NCBI GenBank assembly: GCA_037389465.1
Contig: JAZARR010000008.1
Location: 2,853,501 to 2,917,500, forward strand
DNA from: Baylisascaris procyonis
Taxonomy: Eukaryota > Nematoda > Chromadorea > Rhabditida > Ascarididae
DNA length: 64,000 bases
Direction: 5' to 3'
The position numbers and the translations under genes were made by a program. The notes beneath the pieces were generated by a model. It was given only the letters and a program-made list of their open reading frames with translations, ran no database searches and had not been told where the DNA came from. The first letter of the stretch is position 1; the number at the start of each line of letters is the position of its first letter. Positions 11,078-24,113 of the stretch are shown here, in pieces.

Positions 11078-14000
11078 TTTATTGCTTTGTGCTTCTTTTC
11101 GTTATCGTTGTTTCATGCCAGCGGTCGTCCTTGATATCTCATAGAGTGGGATTAGAGAAATAATGTTATATTGATATAAATGGCTATAGGGGATGATATA
11201 AGTGGGATTAAAGGAACGATGTTGTGTTGGTATAAGTGTTATCAAGGAACACAGTATTGAAAAAAATCGATACAACATCAATATGGGAGGATACGGTGTG
11301 TGATTTTAATCTTACTGCGTTTATTCTACTGCACTCTTACAGGTCTGTATTTGGGAGCACTAATTTCTGCATAAAGATGAAATATATGCATTTTGCATGT
11401 ACAACTATTGAGGATAAAAGTACCGCGCGTAGGCGTAGCATTATTTTTGGTTTTGTGGGGGAGGGGGGAGGGGGTTGACTTGTAAGGTTAAGCTGGCGAG
11501 AAATGAAAGAGCTTTTTTTGAAGCTATTGATAATGATTGCTTCCCCACCTCCTCCCGCGAGAACGATACCCCCCTCCCCCCCTCCCCCATCATGAACCAT
11601 CAAAAAAGCGTTGACTTCAACAGGTTTGCCACGTCATATCTACCTGCTTTTAAGCGCAAAAAATTTGCTAATGCTGTCGTTTCCTCCTTAAAGGGATTAG
11701 AACCCCTGAGGCTATATTTGAAGTCTTCTATCGTTTATACGGAAAACATAGAAAGAGATGATTAATGAGAATATGCGAACGATTGCCGTATTTTATTGTT
11801 TTCATCAGCAAATTTCCCATCAAAACATAGGCATTTTATAATTAAATGTTATAATTGGAGACATTTAATAGTAATGTTTAGATAGGGATGCAAACGATTT
11901 CTTTACGTTTCTTTTGTGGAGAGTTCGACCTTTACAAATGTCATTATCGTTAAGCATAATGATACTTTTTATTCTGATGAATATTTATTTTATTTATTTT
12001 ATTTAATTTTACATCGTTCGTTAGATTTTTCTCTTATGTGGTAAGTTGGGTCTTGTGTCTTCCTCTATGCAACGACTGTCTGATTCGGCACATTAGGCCT
12101 TATATACATCCCCCCTCCTCTTTCATTCAAGGGGTTCCCCAATTCGATTTACGTTGACAAGTGAAAACGATATGGATTAAATTGCGTTTCAGGATTACCT
12201 GATTGTTAATTGAATATAATAGTCACTAATTAAAATGTGGAATGGTTTATTTTGTAGAATTTGAGGGATAAGGTGGATCTTTAGCACCTAAGTACTGTGG
12301 CATGAAAAATCATTGTATCGATGAAATATTCAAGAAATCGTTTTGTATTTGAAATAGTGTTTATACATTAAATTAAAGCTACAATATATTACTGCCTATT
12401 GACGTTGTCTGTAAATTTGTATCATCAAAACAATAATAATAATAATAAATACTTTTTAATGCATATAAATAATATGCAAATGCAAGATCTTTCTGCGTCA
12501 ATTGCATGAGAGAGAGATTGAAGGGCGGAACTACGCCAGGTGAATTGACAGAAGCGTTGCCGCCTCCTCTGTTTAGCGCCAGGTGAGCTAGCAAATGAGT
12601 ATCACAGCTGTATCATACCTATTCGTTGCATTTTATTTGAAGCTTGCATAAGGTTTTTTAGGTTGAATTCATGAAAAATTGGGTTTGTTTTTTTTGGGGG
12701 GGAGGGGGGGGAGGGGTTGGGGAATTGACTGAATTTTTATACGGAAATGTTTTCATATGCAATGATGTGGCCAAATCCAGGATTTGAGGTGGGGTATTCC
12801 ACGAATTACTTGTGATCACACAATTTTATGGGGAATGCGATGTAAAAAGTAATGAAATGAAAACTTCTAAATTAAAAGCTTAATTCAGGACCAAAGAAAC
12901 ACCTCAATTGCCAGAATTTAATAGCCAATACGTCCCAATTGTCGACCTTATCAAGTGGGAGATCGGCGACGATACAATGAGGGGGTGCACGTGTCTGTGT
13001 AATCTTTGATCATATACGCATATCGATGTGTTCTTTGGTGTCTCTGTTCAAGTAGTTTTTAAAGCAACAACGTTATCGCTTCTTTTTGTGCTTTTGTTCG
13101 ATGCACATGTGACCGTGCATCATTGATGGGGAAATATGCGGATCGTTTGTATTGGCTACTCCCCCCTTTACCCTCTCTATTTCTCTCTCTCCGTTCTCCT
13201 TTTCATGCCACATCGTTTGCAAAATTCAGCTGAAATCTCTTTTATTTCGTATGATTTATGCAGACAATTGATGCCAGATGTGTTTTCCTGATTGCAGTAA
13301 TCAGATTTGTTCTCCCAGTTTTACTTATTAGTAATACAGGTATTTTCTGCATATGGCTTCTCTCTTATTCATTAAGGCATTAATTTCGTTTATTATGTTT
13401 AAATAGCTTTAAAATATATAATTAGGATTTGTTGGTGTATGTTTAGTAAGGAATTTCGAGTTGAATTTTTCGAAATAACGAATAAGGGGATGGTAGATGC
13501 TCGATAACGATATGATTCTCAATAAGTCAACTTGGAAAGGATCACCGATTTTTGTGTGCGACATTAACGAATTACTAGATAAATATTAAATATTATTGTA
13601 TAATTTTGAGTCTAAATATATATAAGTGCTCGGTTATTCCTGAGCATAATTTGCATTGTTGAGTAATACTGCGCTTGTTTTTTAAAAGTGAATAAAGTTT
13701 TTTTTAAGTAAGTTTTTTTTTTAAATTGTGTAAACGTTTTCTAGAATAAATAAGAGAAAGTTGAATAAATTGCTACACCTATTAAGCACTTCTGAATATT
13801 TATTGATAACGATAATAATAAAGATAAGCTGCTCAATGATGAATTAAAAGGCATTAATTTAGGAATGCAAAAATGATATATAATGCATAATAAAAATTTC
13901 CATATCTGAACAATATACTCCACAATTGAACAGAATTCAGGTTTGGTGACACTCATCTGCCTCCAAATCTGACTTCTTCCTCCCTCCAATTCCATTCCAC

Positions 14001-15280
14001 TATAGCCATCTTTGTTTCATCAAGACTTCAAAGAAAAGGTGATTTCACGAAGTGCGCTAATGAAAAAAGAGAACAAAAGATCTGCAGTGATTTTTAATCA
14101 GTTAACGGTTTGTTTACTTGTTGCTGACAGCCGCATCGTGCAGCCGGTTGGTTGCCTGCAAATTGTGGGGATATTAGTGAAGCGATTGATGAATGTTTGG
14201 GGGCATCGTATTGAACACGTGATGATGCATATGCGCGCTCGTTCACTTTGTTTCCTGATTGGGATGCTGTAGAGTTCGATCCATCTTTAGCTTCTTCATT
14301 CCCCTCCCTTCCCTTGCCATCCCTCCTCCTTCTGCCCGAGGGAAATGGCATTTCGCTTCCTTTTCCCTCAATTCCTTTCCCCTCTTTAGCTTCCTTCATT
14401 CCTTATAATAGGTGAAATGCTGCCAATGCTACATCACTTGTGCGGCTGCTTTAATGATAGAGTAGATGTTAGCCAGGAAGCTCACTTTTTTCTTGTTTCC
14501 GATGATTTTTGATTCCCAGTTTCCGATTTGACCCAGTCTTCTAGCCCTTTTCGACCTTCCTTTTGAGGAATAACGACAACGTTTATATATAGAAGTCTCC
14601 AGAGTGGAGTCATTCTCAATTCCTTAAAGTTATATACTTGCGTTTGTATCTAATTCCCATCGTTAAATGCATTTACCTTTCATTGGGCATTGATTGATAA
14701 TGATGGTTGAATGTTCAACTTTATTTATTTTTGTTTTGGTAGCTGACTATTAGTGCGACAACTTGCAAAGAGGAATTCAAACGAAAGAAGGAAGTTTTGA
14801 TGGCCCCCACTTGATCTCTTTATAATGGATCCACAAATAACACCTTCATTAATCTATGAGTTTGATAGGAAAAACTTGAAAATTCGGCTATTTCAAATGA
14901 ATATTTAAAATTTCTAAAACTTTTAGCTCTTTCCTGCATTTGTTTCCGTATTCCGGATGCATTTTCATCCACTATTCCGGATGCACTTTCATCCACTATT
15001 CCGGATGCATATTAATCCACTACTCTGGATCCGCCCCAGTCCTCATGTCATGTTCAGAAAAAACAACCCAATCAGAAATTTGCATCACTAATTTTTTTCC
15101 AATTTTATTCCTCTATATTCGCCGTCGTCGTTCCAAAGAACGTTCTATTGGGGAGGGGTGTTACTGCTTCCAAATATAATCGTTGTGGCAATGATCAATG
15201 TAATTAAATCTCTTATTGGCTCGATTATTTTTTATAAAGTTCTTAACTCATGATTAATTTAAAAAATTGAACTAATTTTT
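10804..15280. other. 4.5-kb intergenic region
   Basis: No gene can be supported. It holds a run of about 25 T (near 11047-11071), G- and C-rich low-complexity tracts (about 11457-11475, 11568-11590, 12698-12720, 14299-14340) and a 24-bp tandem repeat at 14947-15020. Two short open pieces with fair splice-like ends (around 12507-12583 and 14131-14213, + strand) could not be joined to anything. Confidence 0.5.
14947..15020. repeat. 24-bp tandem repeat
   Basis: About three copies of ATTCCGGATGCATTTTCATC plus four more bases, starting near 14950, 14974 and 14998, with single-base differences. Because 24 is divisible by three it gives a repetitive short peptide in one frame, but no gene context supports translation. 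Confidence 0.88.
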
Positions 15281-15299
15281 CTTTTTTTTTTATTTTAAG
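15281..15299 (+). other. Possible splice-leader acceptor of the 15372 gene
   Basis: A pyrimidine-rich stretch ending TATTTTAAG lies 72 bases before the ATG at 15372. It fits a nematode trans-splice acceptor, with a short 5' leader after it. Confidence 0.35.
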
Positions 15300-15371
15300 G
15301 CGAACGCAATATTTGCATAAACGAGTATATAAACATTCACCTGTGGATTTTTTATTCTTCACTTCACAATA

Positions 15372-18300
15372 ATGGACTCATCAAATCCACATGAAATCAG
15401 TGTTAAAGTTGTGAGTCATCTATCGCCTTATTTTAATATCTTCTTTTTCACACTATCATTTATTTTGAAATTCTATTTATTTTGAGTATTCAATGTTTTT
15501 TTTTAATACTTATTTTAATTTACATGCATGCAATACGATCTATTTAGCCATATTTGATAATTTTGAGACAAAAAATTTGCATATTTATCTAGCCTTCTCG
15601 TTTTTGCATATCTACTCATCTTATTTTTGCAAATTTGCATATCTAGCCTCTAAATAAGTTTCATGCTGAGGGTGGAATATGCTTAATTGAAGCATTAACA
15701 AGAGAGGTCGATTTTTGATGAATGCACTTTTGCACTGATAGGGACGAATATATATTGTGTTGTGTATCGCATGCTAGATCATTGTGCATTTATGTCTTTT
15801 GATGATAGTTGTGGGGTTATTTCGTCGACGTGGTTGGTCGTTGTTCGGTTTGGTGTGTTTCTAACTCCGACAAATCGGAGAGTATACGGTCTTATACGTA
15901 ATTTGTATGAATATTTTCTTGTTTGATTGTCTATCGTTTTATTTATTGGGAAGTATAGCGACCTATTTATGGTACTAATATATGTTACATTATTTTTAAA
16001 CCTTTATATAAGAATATACTTATTATTTGATTTCATGAATATGTTTCATTTACAGCTAAAATTTTCCCCACTAAATTGTTGAATGTTGATTTTTTTTTCT
16101 TTTTTTGCAAAAGAGTTTCAGATGGCTAAGATAGGATTGGAGTGGAAAATCAATAATATATGAATTTGTCCATCCGTAATTTGCTTCAAAAAGTTTGAAT
16201 TTTTGAGTACATTCAATTGCGGGAAGGAATATTTGCAACGGAGCGCATTTCAACTCTTGAAAGCCATTCATTTTCAGTTTTACCCTCTTTCAATCCCCAT
16301 TTCTTGAGTAATGGTTAGATTCATCGTAAATAAAAATAAATGCGGTGCATAATATTATATTTTTTTTCGAATTTAAATAGATTTTCTCTTATATGATAAA
16401 ATTTTGTGGGTGATAAACGTCGTTGATAACATTTCAAACGCTCCCAATTGAACGTTCTCTGAGTTCTATCTCACTAGATGAATTCGTTAGCAATCGTCGA
16501 TGCCGAATATCTTCGTGAGATGACGCATAATTCGAGGAAAGATTCCATTGATGGAGAGGTTGAATTTTTTTATCTTTACGAGTGGAATTTTTTGCTGTTA
16601 CAAACGTCACATCCTTTCATCTCCTCTTCATATTCACCTCAATCATTCATCTATTTTAATTGCGATGAGATCGTTCTCCATGCATGAAATTAATTTTATT
16701 CTTATAGTCATCATCTGCTTCACGCCAGTTCTATATAGAAACAACTTTCAATGTGATTATTAGAACATAACAACTACATAATTTCGTGTTGGAGGGTCAG
16801 TTTACCGATCGAAATTTGAGAGCTTTTAAATTTGAGAAATTTCTGATTTTCAAGAAATACCAAATTATACTCATAATTATGTCCTCTTTCGAAGAAATTT
16901 TTTTTACGATCCATATTACCTGTCACTAGGCGTGACTGAATTTAAAAAAAAAAAAAGAAAGGAAGGATAGTTGAGTGATTATTTCTATCGCTTTAATTAT
17001 GCTCCTCATATTTGTTAGCCGAATTATGAGTCTATAAAGAAATAAAGCATTTTCAGAATAGAACGACCTAAACTTTTGTAAAGATAGGGGCAACGAGAAG
17101 AACAGGATCGCTAGACGATCCTGAAGTTATTTTTATTATTACTTAGCTGCATGTGGAACGTGATAACACTTCTATCGCGCTATCATTTAATTTGTTTATT
17201 GCTTCACAACCTCCATCTCCATCCATCGTTTTTCCCTTTTTCTGCGTTTTTCCCTGAAGTTTTGCATAAAATATTTGGTAATTTCTTCGATAGTTTTAAA
17301 TAAATTAAGGAGTTTATTTTATTTTCATTGGAAATTTGCAAAAGGCGATCTAGAATTTCGTAAATTTTTAAAATCATTTGAATGGAATGGGAAAACATTT
17401 TCCGGTAATTTCAGAATCGACGAACGGAAATGATGGGGTATATAGGTTTGCCCTCCATTGGATTCTTTATTAGTGCTATCTATGTTTCATAGAATTCCTC
17501 ATCAAACCAATGCTAATTTTCTCCTTTTTGCTTCTCAATCGATAATATATGCTGCAATTTATAGATAGCTTGGTTGTTAATTTTGCTAATATCACACCAA
17601 AAATAGCGATTAGTTTATAATGCCTTTTTTCGCCCTTTTTTCGCCGTTTTTCTTAAGTTTACCCCACTTGCAATAGTTTTGAGGACTATGTGTTAATGAA
17701 ATATTCGAGTCCGTTTTTGTACTCATTTTATTGTTCATTCATTTTTCAGAGAATGACGTCACTTCCAAACGATCCAAAATTTATGAATATTAGTAAGTTG
17801 TTTGAGTATTTATGCTATGGCCTCTTATTTAAAATATTGCATAAGAGATTTAAGCGTTGTTTTCGTTGTTTTTGATAGCGATGAATGTAGAATGATTCGT
17901 GCACAGTACACGGGTACCTGCAACTCGACGGATTCCCTGCCATAGGCTTTTTCGGTGTTTTGGCTTAACTCCTATATTTGTGTGGGGATATTTCATCGTT
18001 ATGCCTTCATTATTACTCGACTTACTTGCGCATTTAGGTAACTAGAGGTATGGGAATTATTTAATATTTTATCGCATTGGTGCTAATATCTTTGGGAATT
18101 TAAAAGAGGTATATTTAGCGCGCCATCGGAGCGAATCTCTGCAATCATATGACTCCGAGAAGCTCGCTATAAGTCCACCACATCGTGAGCGCAGATTCTC
18201 GCTTTCGCAGATGCTCGGGCGTCGTACCTCTGTTGAGGATCATCTTGTGCGCGATTCGAAATCAATGATCAATGGAGGTTCGCATTTATTCACGCTTGCA

Positions 18301-19721
18301 CTCCTTATCAATTATCACATAGACTCTGATAAGAGCGCAGTCTCGAAATTTTTTGAAAAATTTTTTTTTTTCTGAGGAAGGAGGAGGAGGTATTTACTCG
18401 AATTTATAAAGTTGTTCCGTTTTATCAGGACAATTTCGCCGAAGAATATTTTCATTAATTTATATATTTATGCTTATGTTTTTATTTATACATATGTAGA
18501 CTCGGCATCGCATATAGTCTATATATATGCCGCCTATGTACTCATTACACAGATTGTGTTGGCATATAGGTGGGCATTAGTTGTATTTTATCGCGTTGAG
18601 CGAGTGCAAATTGCAAAATAGCGTCTCCCCGTTTGCAGCTTTTCCCTCCCCCCACCACTCACCTTTGGCATCTGTCTAAGACGAGGATGATATAAGGTCG
18701 TTTAAATGCGTTGCAATTTTCAGATGGCTTCGATAAGTCGAATTACGTGAAGCCAGTTGACATGAGCAGCATCAAAGAAGCTGAGGTATGTGTTTCATCG
18801 AAGACATAACATCTTTTTCATTTGCTTCTTTACTTTCACTATTTGATTTTTCTTTGTTATGTTGAAATGAGTGATATTACTTTGAAGCGATCCTTTATTT
18901 ATTTATGCTTATAGAAGGCAATTCACTAATCTCAGGATCCAGCGGATACAAGAAGAGCTGAAACTGATAAGCTGGTAACCTGAGGGTACTTTCAATAATT
19001 TTTTGAGATGTAAACTTGAATTATTTTCACCTGATTAAACGGCTATTTTTTCTAATCTTTCATGAAACTTTTCCTTTTATTTTTAGGCTGTAGTATTCAT
19101 GAAAGTTTTAGGCGATCACAATTATCGAGATTATTGCTAATAACATAAATTAGTTGCAGAAGGTTGATCTAAACGATGTAATGCTGCGTCAGAATCGTAT
19201 TCTTCGTAACACTGGTAAGATCGCATTTATATTTCTGTATTATGCCAGTAAAAGAAACGACACCACCCTTAGCTTCAATAGCAACAATAAAAATCAAATG
19301 GAAAATATTTAAAAATTTTCACCATTCTATTATATGCTTCTTTCGTTTTGTATGAAACAGCGCTGTAATAATGCACTCATTATCGAAAGAAATTAATAAA
19401 AGAATATATTTGAGAAAGAAAGTTTCATTGAAAAATTATTGGAAATGGGAGCATCGCTAGATTTCAAAAAAAAAAGTAGGAAGAGATCTTTGCAATGTTA
19501 TTGAATTTGTATTGTTATAGAATTGAATATAATAAAGTAAAAATCAAATCTTGCTAATTTGCATAAATAATTGGTTAGTTTCGTTAATTTTATTTAAGTG
19601 GCCAAACTTAATTTTATTATTGAAGCAGGTGAACTAACTAAGTTGATTTTCCGTTACGAAAGTTGTTTTCTGTTTTTTTGCAGATGGTTTCGATTCGACT
19701 CATTATATGAAGAAGAATTGA
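15372..19721 (+). CDS. Unknown 171-residue protein with duplicated DGFD motif, 8 exons
   Basis: Not recognised. Exons: 15372-15410, 16478-16558, 17750-17792, 18119-18277, 18724-18785, 18936-18974, 19160-19214, 19684-19721. Every junction phase agrees and the total is 516 nt. No signal peptide or membrane segment; hydrophilic and charged, probably intracellular. The fourth exon encodes a basic patch with two RRxS sites (RRFSLSQMLGRRTSVEDHLV), the consensus for basophilic kinases such as PKA. Exon 5 begins DGFDKSNYVKP and the last exon DGFDSTHYMKKN; both follow a phase-1 junction, so they look like duplicated exons. The protein ends right after the second copy. The donor of exon 2 (GAG|GTTGAA) is weak and that exon could be wrong or alternative. 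The function is unknown; a small phosphoprotein or adaptor is a guess. Confidence 0.6.
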
Positions 19722-22700
19722 AGCCAAATACTCTGACGGTAATACGAATTTCCACCCGTGTGTCTAATTTTTATTACATATCTAATTGTCTCATGAAACA
19801 TCTTTTTTGTTTTATAGGATTTCGGTTATGATCGATTATATATGTGACCGAGATGCATTGAAGTTAGGTCCTCTTTTTGTATTTTTTTTAAATCATTTCA
19901 CATCGTTCTGTATCATACATTCCCTCGTTTTTTTTCTTTTAATTTTCTTGTTTTTTTTTTTATCCTCTCCGTTCTGCTCTGCTCATGGCGCAATTTTTAT
20001 CGTAGAAAAACATGAATTTTGCGCCAAGATTGTACGAAATTTCCGGATTGCTTTTTTTAGATTTTTCTTTTTCACTTTCTCTTCTTTAAATCCTTGGACA
20101 CAATTGTTTTTTAAAGCAATCTTGTTGTTGTTTTATTGATGCCCATTTATTACTTTATTGAATATTTTATTCATTTCATCGTCGATATTACTTTTAAACA
20201 ATATCGAAGCACCGAAATCTTTTTGACGATTTTATTTTCACTTGCGATGATCCATATTCGTATTGATTGTATTTCTTTTTTTATGGCTCATTGCTAACAC
20301 AATTGTTGTTGCCTTCATATATTGTTGTGTTTAACGATTACCGTCAGATCATATTTGATGGTTTATTTTCAATCGTTTATTTGTATATACAAATTGCACA
20401 CATAGTATCAGCTATCACTTATTATGAACGATATTTTCGTTTATTCATGAAAATAAATAAAAAAAATTTTTTCATTGGTTTTTTTTAATTTCCATTCAAA
20501 TAATTTTTTTTTTTTTGGCTGAATTTATTTATGTTTTCCAAATGGGAATTATTTCGAATGTGAGCGCAATTATTTGCAATGAGATTATGAATAATCGATA
20601 CAATAATATAAATGAAATATTTTTGATTAATCAATGAAAATTTGTTACCAATTGAATAGATGAAAGGAAATATGTATGTATTCAACTATCGGCCAAATGA
20701 AAACAATAGTAAAAGAATTTAAATGTAGCGACATTTTTGAATGAAAGAAATAAATGGGCATAAAAACTGAAACAATAAAATTATTGTAAAATAATAAAAA
20801 ATAATTGAGCAGTAATTTGGTGATGAGTTTATTCGTAAATATATGGAGGAGTATCTAATTTGGAAGGTATAAAACAAAGGTGAATATTTATTCATATTTA
20901 GAGGGCATAAGGCACATTAAAAGAATAGCCGAGCAGTGATTATAGATGAGTTTATTCGCAAACAGTGGGAGAACGGCTGATATATAGGGTATAAGGGAAT
21001 AAGTGGAAAAAAAATGAAGAAAATAAGCGTATAAATAAAAGCAATGTGAATAATATTTCATTACATGGACAGTGCATATTTACAAAAATAGGAAATTAAA
21101 TGAAACATGTAAAAACGAAAAAAGAAAGGAGCATAGTTTTTACTATCTGACTGGAGATGCGTAAATGAATAGTTTTTGTGGTAGAGATACGATTTTCTTT
21201 TAAATCTTTTAATGGTTCCATCCAGTTTCATCCGGTAAGGAATTCCGGGGATTTAATATCTTCTCTGATACAAAAAATGTTTGAATAGGTTTAGTCCGCT
21301 AATCTGTTAACAATGAGCCTTAATTATCAGTAATAGCGTTGTTGTCGAAGGAGGGTTCGATGCGGTCACTTCAAATTTGAGGTAGGGCTGTATTTACTCT
21401 TCCGTTGAATCTTTAATCAGCATTCGATCCGGTTTCTTCTCCTCCGGCAACGATTGTGGCAATAGCAAGGACTCTAATTATGTGTCGGTAAGGATTAAGG
21501 TGGTCAACGATGCTGTAGGTGATCGTATCATATATTGTAGCCTGAAGAATGTCCCTTAGGCATTGTAGCAGTCATCGATAGAAGGGCAAATCGCAAATAT
21601 ATCACACCAATTTATTGAGGGGATTATTTCATTGGCCTAAAGAGGGTTACCTTCAAGGAAAATCCCCGTGATTAATGAACGGAGTCTTGTTTCGTTTGAG
21701 GTGAGCGCATAAATCTGAGAACATTACATAGTGATGTGATGTATAAAAGGGGTAATCGACACGATTGTTCGCGACCGTTTCAGGGTTAGAACCGGTTACT
21801 AAATTTAGCATGGTACTAATGTTAGCAGTAATCCTAGTACGTTCAGGAATGTACTGGTTTGATCTTTGGTCTTTGCTCTTGTTAAGCGCTTTTTAGGTTT
21901 TTCAACCTGTGATTATGAGCAATAATAATACTTACATATGCTTTATTGCTTCTTTGTATATTTATTTCGCTGGATGTATGATTGCATGCTTTCTTTCTTG
22001 TATATAAATAAACGTTTTTATTATTACTATTACAATTACGATCCAATCGACGAAATATTTGTAGTTGTCAATACAATTCAACCAAACGTTATTTCCGCTC
22101 AATGCCTCGTTAAGTTCTTTCATTATATCCATTTCGTTTCTGAGCGATGAGTGATTCAAAACAATCGACGAGGGATAAGGCGTTGTCCGATAGGATGGAT
22201 ATAAGTGAAATCTTTTAAATAACAGAAATTAAAGTGTCAATTAGAACCTGATTCAAGCTGGAAAGAGAAGAGTGAATTTACCTCTTTATTTATCTCTTTT
22301 ATTAAGCAACCATGGCTAATCTGTTATTATAGTTTAAGGATATGCAGTCGAAGCAATGAGGTACTCAGAGAGAGAAATGAGCATTGCTCGATGGGGAAAC
22401 AAGATTGACTATAATACTGCAATAGAAATCTACATACTTTTTCAGTACATATATATAAATTTTCGTAAAAACAAATAACGCAAATGTTTTTTAATGATCT
22501 ACGAGACCGATTCTGAGGCATCTTACCCATCTGGCGTTAATTATTCTGAAGGTATAATGAAACATTGAGAAGGATAAATGAAATGGTAGGATAGTCTTGA
22601 ATGCTTTACACGTTCCTTTGTTTAGGAAGGGGGACGAATAGGGGACGGGGAAGGAGTAGGGCTCTTGAATGTTTTCTCACGAATATTCACGGCGGAAAAG

Positions 22701-24040
22701 TATCGCCTCAGCACTAACGCATCCATCCTCTTTTCGCATTTCAATGCAAAAACATTGTGTTGTTTTTAATGAATCTTTCCGAGTTGTTGAACATGGGAGA
22801 ATCGGATGGATTTTGTGCTGCATCAATTCATTTCTTTTGTCGAATTCAAATATTCTCATCTCATGACATGACAATAATGGCGGGAAATTTCATTCCATCA
22901 ACTTTTACTCGAAATATTACAATCACAGTTTAGTGATGTTTTGTAAGGCATTTATTGAAGTTGTAAAGAATGCTGTGAAGTATTTTTAATGTAATATTTT
23001 ATTTTTTATTGTTAATTTTGTGGTTTTGAATAGTCAGGTCTTATTACTCATAGTTGGGGCAGTCGGAGCTCGAGTTCCAGTTCGAGACAGTCGGAGCTCG
23101 AGTTCCACAATTTTGATATTTGTATTCTTCACCACAGTTAATCCCCTTTAATTGATAACAGTTTGATTCGCCAACTTCATGCAAGATCTGAAAACAAGTG
23201 CCTAAAATTTGCATACTTCCCCTGGCTTATTGGATCATAAAACTTAACGGAAGATGAATGTATTCGTGAAAATCTTTTCGAGGGGCTAGTTCTGCTAAAT
23301 GTGAAAGTGGTATTGCAAATGCCTTATTATTTGACGGCAATTCATGGAAAACGAAACAGACATTAATGATTGAAATTGGAGTAGCTTATATCATGGAATG
23401 GGGAAGCGGAGGGTTATTTGACGCGTTTTACATGTTTTCCGATGTGACCAAATTAGATTGAAAGTCGGATGGTTCGCAATAGGTATGCAGATTCGACGGC
23501 ATCTCTAAATTCCTCAGTCTTTTTTTTTTCGAAGTTGATAGAACGCCTTAAATAGCGATGTAGGAGCAATCCTGGTCGCCTAAACACAAGCGATATAGAT
23601 TTTACCCACTAAACTTCATAGCGGCTAACTGCAATGATTCTGGATTGAAACTACAAGAAAAGAGAAGAACCCATAAACCGGCCGATACGGTCACTTAGGA
23701 AATATGAGTAATAATAGCTCTAGGTATTGTTCAATTTATTTGTTACTCTCAAACGCTAACATACTAATTTCTTTAGTAAGGTGGCAGCTTTGTGTCAGCA
23801 GTCTACTACTTTTAAAAAGAAAATGCATGATGATTGATGTTGTATGCGTGTTGAATCGTTCAGCGCTCATCGTTTCCTTGTGTATGTGCACCTTTTCGGA
23901 TCCTTAAATATGCGACGAGATCCTGGCAAATGCAACGGCTAGACATCCTTGGCTCTGCCAAGGGGAAAGCCAATGTACATTTATAGGTGGTTTATTTCCA
24001 CCCCGTTCATATATTATTGCCTTCTAATTATTAAGTGAAA
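19722..24040. other. 4.3-kb intergenic region
   Basis: AT-rich. No exon set with matching phases was found on either strand. A short direct duplication lies at 23060-23107. A stretch at about 21410-21490 is open with splice-like ends but isolated; the reverse strand of 21150-21560 has a very faint resemblance to decayed retroelement pol sequence that I could not confirm. Confidence 0.45.
23060..23107. repeat. 20-bp direct duplication
   Basis: CAGTCGGAGCTCGAGTTCCA occurs twice, 28 bp apart. Each copy contains the overlapping palindromes GAGCTC and CTCGAG. GC-rich against an AT-rich background. Confidence 0.9.
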
Positions 24041-24048
24041 TTTTGTAG
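24041..24048 (+). other. Possible splice-leader acceptor of the TDP2 gene
   Basis: TTTTGTAG ends 65 bases before the ATG at 24114. It is a plausible trans-splice acceptor; no other intron or exon is needed upstream because the reading frame starts with a good N-terminus. Confidence 0.35.
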
Positions 24049-24113
24049 CCTATAAATGGTGGTTTTAGTTGTTTATATATATAGTGAAGTGAACTTGATT
24101 GGAGGCACTTACA

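Noticed and set aside
12507..12583. Short open plus-strand piece (MRERLKGGTTPGEL) ending at a GTGAGC donor
   Set aside because: No partner exon in a matching phase within several kb; the opposite strand is also open. Too short to support.
14131..14213. Plus-strand piece reading GWLPANCGDISEAIDECL after an AG
   Set aside because: It ends at an in-frame stop after 27 codons, has no upstream partner and resembles nothing I know.
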